Shown: positions 5,706 to 12,218 of the stretch, piece by piece
Position numbering within the stretch: the stretch's first letter is position 1
How the letters are laid out: every line of letters begins with the position of its first letter
Assembly (NCBI GenBank): GCA_947176355.1
Contig: CAMWQY010000051.1
Location: 1-12,218 of the forward strand
Source of the DNA: an uncultured Porphyromonadaceae bacterium
Lineage (GTDB): Bacteria; Bacteroidota; Bacteroidia; Bacteroidales; Muribaculaceae
DNA: 12,218 nt
Reading direction: 5' to 3'
The notes under the pieces: generated by a model
Told to the model about the DNA's origin: nothing
Databases searched by the model: none
What the model saw: only the letters and a program-made list of their open reading frames with translations
Position numbers and translations under genes: made by a program

Positions 5706-6425
5706 TTACTTACCCAATCTTGACAAAAATTCTTCACGCTTATTTTCAGAAATAGGTACGTAGACTTTTCCAAAAACAATTCTGTTTCTTTCCACAATCT
5801 CTACCAAAGGAATATTTACGATAAATGATCGGTGTACCCTCATGAAAGTATCGGTTGGAAGCAGATCCTCAATCTCCTTAAGTGTCATCAATGAAGAGAG
5901 GGGAGCGACATCTTTACGAAATATTATTACCCGATCGTTTCTTGCTTCTACGTATTCAATTGAATCAAGTTTCATTTGAATCAACTGGTTTTTGACCTTA
6001 ACAGTGATCATGCGGGGAGAAGAAACTTCGTGATTAATATTGGATGAATAAACATCACTCATCGACTTCCATTCAATGGCTCTGCTTACTGACTTGAGAA
6101 AATCTGAATAGCTTACCGGCTTCAAAAGATAATCGAGTGCATTGACCTTAAATCCCTGAAGGGCATACTGGTCATACGCAGTGACAAATATTATTCTGCA
6201 GCTTGGAGGAACAACGGCCGCAAAATCTATACCGTTGAGCATAGGCATATTTATGTCGAGAAATATTATGTCTGCCACTCCATCCATCACTGTCTTAATG
6301 GCCTCGGCAGCTGATTCAAAGCATCCTACAAGGGTGAGGGAAGGAGTTTTATCAATATATGCCTTGAGGAGTTCGCGTGCAAGCGGCTCGTCATCAATCA
6401 CTATGCAATTCAATGTTTTCTCCAT
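5706..6425 (-). CDS. LytTR-family response regulator
   Basis: This 239-residue cytoplasmic transcription regulator has an N-terminal receiver domain (about 6-118) with the acidic pair Asp11/Asp12, phospho-acceptor Asp57 in FLDINMP, Thr82 and Lys102 in LLKPV, all intact. A LytTR DNA-binding domain occupies about 138-236, with the family-typical FMRVHRSFIVN (194-204) and VPISENKR. It should be phosphorylated by the LytS-type kinase encoded 17 bases upstream. As last gene of the efflux operon it probably controls that operon or envelope genes elsewhere, but no LytTR direct-repeat site could be confidently recognised upstream of the operon. Its TAA stop directly abuts the TAA of the convergent SDR gene, leaving no room for a terminator between them. 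The regulator itself looks fully functional even though the kinase gene is interrupted. Confidence 0.93.
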   Translation of the reverse strand: MEKTLNCIVIDDEPLARELLKAYIDKTPSLTLVGCFESAAEAIKTVMDGVADIIFLDINMPMLNGIDFAAVVPPSCRIIFVTAYDQYALQGFKVNALDYLLKPVSYSDFLKSVSRAIEWKSMSDVYSSNINHEVSSPRMITVKVKNQLIQMKLDSIEYVEARNDRVIIFRKDVAPLSSLMTLKEIEDLLPTDTFMRVHRSFIVNIPLVEIVERNRIVFGKVYVPISENKREEFLSRLGK

Positions 6426-6442
6426 ATCTATCTAACGTAGAA

Positions 6443-7546
6443 TCATTTCGCAGATTGTGTCAGGGTTCTTAGGGCTGAAACTTTTATCTTAAGTTCTGAT
6501 CTAAATTCACCTGACTCTTCTACTATTGTAAGTTTATATGAATCTGAATATAGCAGTTGAAGTTGCTTTTCAATATTTCTTAATCCTACTCCGGAACTTC
6601 CTTTTTCAAGTTTTCCTATCTTTTCGGTTGAGCTTGAGTTGGTGACTTTACAGAGCAACCAATCATCATCAACACATATTTCAATATCAATAAATCCTTT
6701 ATTATCAACTATTGCCACATGCTTAAATGCATTTTCCACAAGAGTAAGAATCAGCAATGGAGTTATATGCAATGAAGGGTCGTTTATTGCTTGAAGTTTG
6801 CATGTCAACTTCACAGAAGGATTTAGCCGCAGGCTCATCAGTCTCGTGAAATCTCTTATGAATTTCATCTCTTTTGAAAGGGACACTGTGTCAGACTCTG
6901 CATCGTAGATCATGAATCTGAGCATATTGCTGAGTTCATGTAGAGATTCTTGTGCCTTTTCTGAGTCAATAGCTATCAGAGCATAAATATTGTTGAGAGA
7001 GTTAAAAAGGAAATGAGGATTTAACTGAGCTTTAAGACTCAACAATTCCGTGTTTCTGCGTTCTGCTTCGAGTTCAAGGACTCGACTTCTCATTTCCTCA
7101 CTTGCTTTTGACGCTCGCATTGCGTATGCAAGAGCAATCGATAGAATCATCATCACTCCATCTCTTATGATGAAGCGTAAGTATCCCATAAGGCGTTGCC
7201 CGTATGTCAAATGCACTTTCTGCAGGTGTCTTGGTCTCGGCATGCCTCCGTGTGCTTCAAACCATAACGGCAAGAGAGAACACAAGATAATTACGAGAAT
7301 TATATTGATAATGAAAAATAGATATTTATTGTCTTTTCCGAAAAATCACTTTGGAACAATGAAAAAATAATTAACACAAAATATTCCTGTATAGCACGTT
7401 GCCATAAGGATATTGAAAGTCGTCATGTCTTTTGGTTCGCTGTCTTGAGAAAAGAGAGCAAGCATCGAGGGAAAATAGAAAAGTAGGAAGGCAAGCAGAA
7501 TCACTGCCGCCTTACCTGCTTTTCTGTTCTTGATTTGGGGTGTCAT
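6443..7546 (-). pseudogene. LytS-type sensor histidine kinase interrupted by an in-frame TGA
   Basis: One reading frame runs from the ATG at 7544-7546 to the TGA at 6443-6445, but codon 67 is TGA (7346-7348). Reading through it gives a normal 367-codon kinase. The parts are four membrane helices (about 13-32, 43-64, 75-95, 123-144), a short coiled segment, the His_kinase box with phospho-accepting His178 in LNPHFLFNSLNN, the N-box LVENAFKH (about 269-276) and the G-box GVGLRN (about 319-324). Both sides are undamaged and in the same frame, with the stop at the end of helix 2 (NYFFIVPK then FFGKDNKYLFF). Trp (TGG) or Arg (CGA) is one base away. The downstream part has no ATG for over 30 codons; TTG at 7283-7285 is a possible restart, giving 280 residues with helices 3-4 mostly retained. 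TGA ends several other genes here, so recoding of the whole code is unlikely. It lies 21 bases after the permease gene. Confidence 0.8.
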
Positions 7547-7567
7547 ATATTTATTTGGAATCGTTTA

Positions 7568-8788
7568 TCACTCATATCTTATGGCTTCTATAGGATCGAG
7601 ATTGGAAGCTTTAGCCGCAGGATAAAAACCGAAAATCACACCGATAACAGTGCAGACAGCAAATGATAGAACTACGGATGAGGGGTCTATCTGTACCGGC
7701 CAGTTGGCGAATATCTTTATCAACCAGGTTGCCAGACCTCCAAGCAATATACCTAACACGCCTCCTGTCACAGATATGATGATAGCTTCGATCAGAAACT
7801 GAGTCATGATGTCGCGTCCTGTAGCGCCTATACTCATTCTCAGACCTATCTCGCGCGTACGTTCTGTCACGCTGACAATCATGATGTTCATGATACCAAT
7901 GCCTCCCACGAGGAGTGAAATGCCGGCTACGGCAGCGAGCAGTACTGTCATCATGGAAGATGTAGATGAAATCATTTCTGCAAGTTCTTGCATTGATCGG
8001 ATAGTGAAATTATCTTCTTGTTCCGGACGCAGTTTATGGCTCGTACGAAGTATATCTGTGATCTCTGCGATCGTTTCTTCGGTCTTGTTCTCATCAATTG
8101 CTGATGCTTGTAGTCCCTGGATGTAGTCGACAGCAAGCATACGCTTCATGACTGTAGTGTATGGCACAAGCGCGAGGTCATCCTGGTCCTGACCCATGGT
8201 GTTATAGCCTTTTTCATCCAATACTCCTATCACAGTGAGGGGTATGGATCCGAATCTGACTACTTTCCCAAGTGGATCGGTGCCATCAGGAAAGAGGTTA
8301 TCAACGAGAGTCTTTCCAAGAACACAAACTTTCGCTGCTGATTTTACATCCGCCTCAGTAAACATCTCACCTTCCGCTACTTTTCGCTGGCGTATATCGA
8401 GAAACTGGGTATTTACGCCCTGAGCCTGTGAAGGGTAGTTATTGTTGCCGTTCACCCATTGTCCTGAAGATGATACCATTGGCGTTATGTTGGCTATGGT
8501 AGTGGCTTGATTCACAATTGCGTCGTAGTCTGCAGGTTTGAGCGTCTGCATGTCGTCGCTACTCTGTCGCACTCCGCCGCGTCTTTCAGCTCCGGGCATG
8601 ATCATTATCATGTTGCTACCCATTTCTGATATTTGTGCCTTAATCGAGTTTTTTGATCCTTGTCCGATGGCAAGCATAGCTATCACGGCTCCTACGCCTA
8701 TGATAACGCCGAGCATGGTCAGGAAGCAACGCATCTTGTTGTTTCCAAGTGCTTTTATTGCTATTTTTGATAGACTTCCTATATTCAT
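7568..8788 (-). CDS. MacB-like ABC transporter permease (MacB_PCD plus FtsX domains)
   Basis: The 406-residue inner-membrane protein has the four-helix type VII ABC permease plan. Helix 1 is near 21-43, a large periplasmic MacB_PCD domain spans about 45-275, and three C-terminal FtsX helices lie near 280-306, 328-358 and 370-392. The conserved MNIMIVSVTERTREIGLRMSIGA (300-322) coupling region and the closing NLDPIEAIRYE are hallmark MacB/FtsX features. Unlike E. coli MacB the ATPase is not fused but encoded separately four bases upstream. It should transmit ATP-driven movement to the periplasm, pushing substrate through the adaptor and TolC-like channel. Substrate (macrolide, peptide, lipid or toxin) cannot be told from sequence. 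It is complete, with ATG start and TGA stop. Confidence 0.94.
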   Translation of the reverse strand: MNIGSLSKIAIKALGNNKMRCFLTMLGVIIGVGAVIAMLAIGQGSKNSIKAQISEMGSNMIMIMPGAERRGGVRQSSDDMQTLKPADYDAIVNQATTIANITPMVSSSGQWVNGNNNYPSQAQGVNTQFLDIRQRKVAEGEMFTEADVKSAAKVCVLGKTLVDNLFPDGTDPLGKVVRFGSIPLTVIGVLDEKGYNTMGQDQDDLALVPYTTVMKRMLAVDYIQGLQASAIDENKTEETIAEITDILRTSHKLRPEQEDNFTIRSMQELAEMISSTSSMMTVLLAAVAGISLLVGGIGIMNIMIVSVTERTREIGLRMSIGATGRDIMTQFLIEAIIISVTGGVLGILLGGLATWLIKIFANWPVQIDPSSVVLSFAVCTVIGVIFGFYPAAKASNLDPIEAIRYE

Positions 8789-8792
8789 ATCT

Positions 8793-9539
8793 TTATATTT
8801 CAGTGTCGACAGGAAGATTCTTATAGACTTCCTCAGCCGACTTTATGTCATGATTATATTCGTCGCTTACTATCCTGCCATCGCGAAGCATTATATTGCG
8901 CGATGAGTAAAGCGCGATTTCAGGGTTATGGGTAACGAATATTATGGTCTTTCCTTCCCGATGCAGACGCTGGAAAAGCGTAAGTATTGAAAAAGATGTC
9001 CTTGTGTCGAGGTTGCCGGTGGCTTCGTCAGCAAGAATGATGACAGGATTGTTGACAAGAGCTCTTGCGATGGCGACTCGTTGTTGCTGGCCGCCGGACA
9101 TCTGGTTGCTCTTATGATATATCCTTTCTCCTAATCCTACTTCTCGAAGGCATTTCTCGGCTCTTTCAGTTCTCTCTTTCGCGCTAACTGAAGAATTGTA
9201 GAGCAATGGCAGCTCTACGTTCTCAAGGGCGGTCGTCTTTGGCAGAAGGTTGTAGTTCTGGAAGATGAATCCAATCTTGCGGTTTCTGATTCTTGCACGT
9301 TCATTCTTACCCATTCCCTTTACGGCAATCCCATCAAGATAATATTCTCCTGAAGTCGGGGTGTCGAGGCATCCAAGAGTATTGAGGAGTGTTGATTTCC
9401 CGGAGCCTGAGGTGCCCATGATGGTCACGAACTCTCCTTCATAAATTGTAAATGAGACTCCTCGCAAGGCTTTTACTGTCTCATCTCCAACCTTGAAGTA
9501 ACGTTTAAGATTTTCTATTTTAATAATCTCTTTTGACAT
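8793..9539 (-). CDS. MacB/LolD-type ABC transporter ATP-binding protein
   Basis: This 248-residue cytoplasmic ATPase has every nucleotide-binding motif: Walker A GTSGSGKST (42-50), Q-loop Gln94 in FIFQNYNLLP, the signature MSGGQQQR (147-154), Walker B VIILADE (166-172) with catalytic Glu172, D-loop GNLD, and switch His204 in VTHNPE. The sequence around the Q-loop and the signature is typical of the MacB/LolD/FtsE subfamily that powers FtsX-type permeases. It dimerises to energise the permease encoded four bases downstream, and its start lies five bases after the adaptor's stop, so the three are tightly coupled. The C-terminal 25 residues after the DGRIVSDE element form a short extra tail. The first residue of the signature is Met instead of the usual Leu, a conservative change. 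Confidence 0.95.
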   Translation of the reverse strand: MSKEIIKIENLKRYFKVGDETVKALRGVSFTIYEGEFVTIMGTSGSGKSTLLNTLGCLDTPTSGEYYLDGIAVKGMGKNERARIRNRKIGFIFQNYNLLPKTTALENVELPLLYNSSVSAKERTERAEKCLREVGLGERIYHKSNQMSGGQQQRVAIARALVNNPVIILADEATGNLDTRTSFSILTLFQRLHREGKTIIFVTHNPEIALYSSRNIMLRDGRIVSDEYNHDIKSAEEVYKNLPVDTEI

Positions 9540-9544
9540 TCTTT

Positions 9545-10693
9545 TTATTTCTTTTTAGCCCCCGGTGGTTTAGGCATAAACGGATTTTCCTGAGCTTTAG
9601 GTTCTTTGTTTTTTGATTGCTTCTCCTCATATTGGAGTGCAACTTTATCACCTTTTTTAAGACCGGACTTTATCTGCTGATATACACTATTTTTCATACC
9701 AAGCTCCACATTGGTTTCGACAAGTTTGTTGTCACGGACCAGCCATACTGAATTTTTCGCAGGTTCCTTCAGCGGTTGAGGTTTTGGTAGATCAGACCCT
9801 TCTTCATCAACCATTGGTTCAAATTTCAAAGCTTTAAGAGGCACTGCAATTGCATCTTCAAGTTCGAGCGTAAAAATAGAGAGATTGGCTGTCATTCCCG
9901 GGAGAAGTTTATGGTCGGGATTTGTAGTGGAAACAATAGCTTCGTATGTCACCACGTTGTTAGTTGTCGTCGGATTGATACGCACTTGTGTGACAGTGCC
10001 GGTAAACGTGTCGTCAGGGTAAGCATCCACAGTGAAGGTCACGTGCTGTCCCACTTTTACCTGGCCTATGTCAGCCTCATCCACAGCTCCTACCACTTGC
10101 ATGTGGTCAAGGTCAGCTATAACATAGAGACTTGCCACACTCATGTTTGATACTACAGTCTGGCCTACTTCAACTTCACGTGATACAACTATTCCGTCGA
10201 TAGGAGAGGTGATTTCGGCGTATGTAAGGTTTTTTGCTGCTCTTACTCGGTCGGCTTGTCCCTTTTCGTATGCCATCTTTGCCACTTCATAATCTTTCTT
10301 GGAAGTCTGATACTCATAGTGAGATATCAATTTCTCGGCATGAAGTGCTTTGTCGCGCTCAAAGTTACTTTTCGTGTATTCGTATGTTGCCTTAGCAGAA
10401 GCGAGAGTGGCATCTGCACTTTGAAGTTCACTCTGAAGTACTGTCTTATCGATTTCTGCTATCAGCTGCCCTTTAGTCACTTCATCATTGTAGTCGACAT
10501 ATAGATTACTGATGATACCCGTCACCTGCGTACCGACGTCAACTGAAGTGACAGATTCCATCGTTCCGGTAGCTGTCACAACCTCTGATAGGGATGTGGG
10601 CTCTACAGTATATGTATCCAGCTCGAAGGAAGTCTTTTCTGAGCAGGATGTGACTGCTATTAGAAGGGCAGCCGGAAAAATTGTTTTTTTCAT
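9545..10693 (-). CDS. MacA-like periplasmic adaptor lipoprotein (RND/HlyD membrane fusion family)
   Basis: This adaptor bridges the inner-membrane permease and the outer-membrane channel. I place the start at the internal ATG that gives MKKTIFPAALLIAVTSC, a lipoprotein signal peptide with lipobox Cys17. That makes 382 residues. An upstream in-frame ATG (10730-10732) would add 13 residues and overlap the channel gene, spoiling the signal peptide. After the Cys come a lipoyl/barrel-sandwich half-motif (VDVGTQVTGIISNLYVDYND, about 51-70), an alpha-helical hairpin (about 84-155), the second lipoyl half (SPIDGIVVSREVEVGQTV, about 163-180), beta-barrel and membrane-proximal domains. The tail is a Pro/Lys-rich segment, PFMPKPPGAKKK. 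Lipidation would anchor it to the inner membrane as an alternative to the N-terminal helix of E. coli MacA. It sits 22 bases after the channel gene and five bases before the ATPase gene. Confidence 0.93.
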   Translation of the reverse strand: MKKTIFPAALLIAVTSCSEKTSFELDTYTVEPTSLSEVVTATGTMESVTSVDVGTQVTGIISNLYVDYNDEVTKGQLIAEIDKTVLQSELQSADATLASAKATYEYTKSNFERDKALHAEKLISHYEYQTSKKDYEVAKMAYEKGQADRVRAAKNLTYAEITSPIDGIVVSREVEVGQTVVSNMSVASLYVIADLDHMQVVGAVDEADIGQVKVGQHVTFTVDAYPDDTFTGTVTQVRINPTTTNNVVTYEAIVSTTNPDHKLLPGMTANLSIFTLELEDAIAVPLKALKFEPMVDEEGSDLPKPQPLKEPAKNSVWLVRDNKLVETNVELGMKNSVYQQIKSGLKKGDKVALQYEEKQSKNKEPKAQENPFMPKPPGAKKK

Positions 10694-10715
10694 TATTTTG
10701 AGTATTATCGATTTT

Positions 10716-12035
10716 CTAATTATTAATTTCAACTTCCTGCGTTGCGTAATATTTTATGGTTTTTTCTGCCAGTATCGCCATATATTTGGTTTGCAGCAAT
10801 TCAAGACGGGCATTCAAGAGATTGTTGTGCGCAGATAGGAGGTCGAGAGGATTGACATATCCAAGTTCAAACTGGCGGTTCACAAGATCATCTGTAAGCT
10901 CCATTGCTTTTAGCTGAGATATGCCGGCATTATATCTTGCCTGTGCATTAGTAGCATCAATATAGAGGCTTTCTATTGTTTGCGACAGGTTGTCGAGCAA
11001 TTCTTTCTTTGTTATATCATATTCTTGCTCGGCTATCCTTGCCTTTGCCACGGCTCTCTTAGTGGAGTTGCCATCATATATAGGAATACTGAGGTTAAAG
11101 CCTAAATTTTCATTAAAGTTATGTCCCATTTGACTTGCCCAGCCAGAGCCTCCGGAATTGTAACCTGTGCTCAGCCCACCTTGCAAAGCTATGTTTGGCA
11201 GATTGCCGGCTTTTGCTATTTTGATGTCGTTCGCATAAATTTCTTTGCTTAGCTCATTGCTTTTTATAGTAGGAAGCCATGCTGCGGCAGTATTGTAGAC
11301 TTCTATTCTGTCTGGAAGAGGTGCGAGGACGTCGGAATCAGGAAATTTCACATCGGCTACTTGAAGGTTATAGTCTATTCTAAGTTCAAGTATTTTTTTG
11401 AGTGCCATCTTGGCACTTTCGTAGTTGCTCTTTGCCTGAGTCAAATTGTAGGCATCTTGTGCTCTCTGACTTTCTATTTGGGCGTAGTCTACTTGTGAGG
11501 ACCTTCCTGATTCTGTCAGCTTAAGGGCTCGTTCCGCTTGAGCTGTACTGACTTGCAAGGTTTGTTCAGCAATAGAAACGGTCTCTTCAGCATACATTAT
11601 GTTGAGATAAGCCTCAAGTATGCCGAGTTTAAGAGTTTTTACCACATCATCTCCTGCAAGATTTTGTTGCTGTTCAAGGATCTTGGCTGATTCCTGACGG
11701 TATTTCCTTACATTTCCTTCCCATACTGTCCATGATGCACCTATATTATAGGTACTTCCGTATGAATTGCCATTACGTCCGACACCTGGAGAAGGATAAT
11801 TTGTCAGAGATTGGTTGGTGTTGAAAGCTACGGTTGGAAGCCATGCATCTTTGGCAGATAGATAGTCCTGACGAGCTGTCTTGATATTCAGCATGGTTCG
11901 TCGTATAGCTGTATTATTCGTTGTGGCCCATTCGACGCAGTCATCGAAAGTCCAGATCTTATCTTGAGCTATCAGTGAAGCTGAGCTCATTGATAAGCCC
12001 GCAAGTAGAAGAATCAGTCTGCATTTTTTCATCAT
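10716..12035 (-). CDS. TolC-family outer-membrane efflux channel
   Basis: The 439-residue protein forms the outer-membrane and periplasmic channel of the tripartite pump. A signal peptide ends near residue 23 (hydrophobic LILLLAGLSM, then SLIAQ), followed by the conserved DDCVEWATTNNTAIR start of the first OEP repeat. Two OEP-type repeats follow, roughly 30-220 and 240-430. Each has long coiled helices (for example AEQTLQVSTAQAERALKLTESGRSSQVDYAQIESQ and LLSAHNNLLNARLELLQTKYMAILAEKTI) and beta strands between. A conserved GYVNPLDLLSA segment occurs near the end. Length is normal for the family. The start could also be the second ATG one codon in. It is the first gene of the operon and its stop lies 22 bases before the chosen adaptor start. 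Strong family match; substrate unknown. Confidence 0.94.
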   Translation of the reverse strand: MMKKCRLILLLAGLSMSSASLIAQDKIWTFDDCVEWATTNNTAIRRTMLNIKTARQDYLSAKDAWLPTVAFNTNQSLTNYPSPGVGRNGNSYGSTYNIGASWTVWEGNVRKYRQESAKILEQQQNLAGDDVVKTLKLGILEAYLNIMYAEETVSIAEQTLQVSTAQAERALKLTESGRSSQVDYAQIESQRAQDAYNLTQAKSNYESAKMALKKILELRIDYNLQVADVKFPDSDVLAPLPDRIEVYNTAAAWLPTIKSNELSKEIYANDIKIAKAGNLPNIALQGGLSTGYNSGGSGWASQMGHNFNENLGFNLSIPIYDGNSTKRAVAKARIAEQEYDITKKELLDNLSQTIESLYIDATNAQARYNAGISQLKAMELTDDLVNRQFELGYVNPLDLLSAHNNLLNARLELLQTKYMAILAEKTIKYYATQEVEINN

Positions 12036-12055
12036 AACTGTTTTAAGTTTTAATG

Positions 12056-12063
12056 CAAAATTA
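12056..12063 (-). promoter_or_regulatory. Putative -7 box of the efflux/two-component operon
   Basis: On the minus strand TAATTTTG matches TAnnTTTG exactly, 20 bases upstream of the first ATG of the TolC-like gene. No TTTG element is visible at 19-21 bases further upstream; the nearest is about 35 bases away. This is the expected single promoter for the six-gene operon, since no other -7 match was noticed in the short gaps between genes. Confidence 0.55.
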
Positions 12064-12218
12064 ATATTACATTTCTATCTAAGAAAGAAAAGTCTGCGCA
12101 AACAGCCACAAAAGGGGGTAGAAAATGAAAATTGAGGGTGTCAGCAGGAGTATGATTCTTTGATTGTTAAAATTTGTAAAAGTATAGGTAATAAGCTATT
12201 TCCGAAGAAGGCCATCAT
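12064..12218. other. Intergenic sequence at the right edge
   Basis: These 155 bases upstream of the efflux operon promoter contain no credible gene. A minus-strand frame from the window edge to a TGA at 12141-12143 is open for 25 codons (starting MMAFFGN). It could be a tail of a gene lying outside, but with no recognisable similarity it is not called. Regulatory sites for the operon, including any LytTR site, would be expected here. Confidence 0.4.

Noticed and set aside
7286..7546. The 66-codon frame plus gap as a separate small membrane protein gene
   Set aside because: It is in the same frame as the kinase, ends at helix 2 in a motif (NYFFIVPK) typical of the kinase's own N-terminus, and the codons after the TGA continue with helix 3; one interrupted gene explains it better.
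10694..10732. Upstream ATG as the adaptor start, adding 13 residues
   Set aside because: It would overlap the channel gene and put a charged hydrophilic extension before a complete lipoprotein signal peptide; the internal ATG fits better.
12141..12218. Minus-strand frame open from the right edge, possibly the tail of another gene
   Set aside because: Only 25 codons are visible, without any recognisable motif, so it cannot be told from chance.

Overview
The window looks like chromosomal DNA from a Bacteroidales bacterium (Bacteroidota). Three things point there: near-exact TAnnTTTG -7 promoter boxes with little Shine-Dalgarno signal, lineage-typical families (a DUF3332 lipoprotein, YtxH/YqjE-like envelope proteins, LytS/LytTR two-component pairs, MacAB-TolC-like efflux), and AT-rich intergenic regions. 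No phage, insertion sequence or CRISPR array is visible. TGA serves as a normal stop at the ends of several genes, so the standard code applies. Genus cannot be fixed from the sequence alone.

Left part (1-3912): a leftward secreted N-acetylmuramoyl-L-alanine amidase is followed by a 413-base intergenic region holding a striking 100-nt imperfect inverted repeat. A rightward DUF3332 lipoprotein gene comes next, with its own hairpin in the 5' leader. After a likely terminator there is a tight rightward cluster: two tandem YtxH-type proteins, a two-helix YqjE/holin-III-like membrane protein, an unrecognised basic 115-aa protein, and prmA (L11 methyltransferase), which overlaps the previous gene by ATGA.

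Middle (3913-5705): a bidirectional terminator, a leftward tRNA-Ala(GGC) with its own textbook Bacteroidota promoter and a perfect-palindrome terminator, and a palindrome-rich patch. Then comes a rightward extended-SDR (NAD-dependent epimerase-like) protein with an unusual C-terminal four-cysteine zinc ribbon.

Right part (5706-12218): one long leftward operon. In transcription order it encodes a TolC-like outer-membrane factor, a lipoprotein MacA-like adaptor, a MacB-like ATPase, a MacB-like FtsX permease, a LytS-type sensor kinase and a LytTR response regulator. The first four should form a tripartite efflux or export machine spanning the envelope, and the last two a sensor/regulator pair likely tied to it. 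The main surprise is an in-frame TGA at codon 67 of the sensor kinase. It splits an otherwise intact 367-codon gene at the end of its second membrane helix, so the kinase is either a very recent pseudogene, expressed by readthrough or restart, or affected by a base-call error. The response regulator's stop codon abuts the stop codon of the convergent SDR gene with no base between them.
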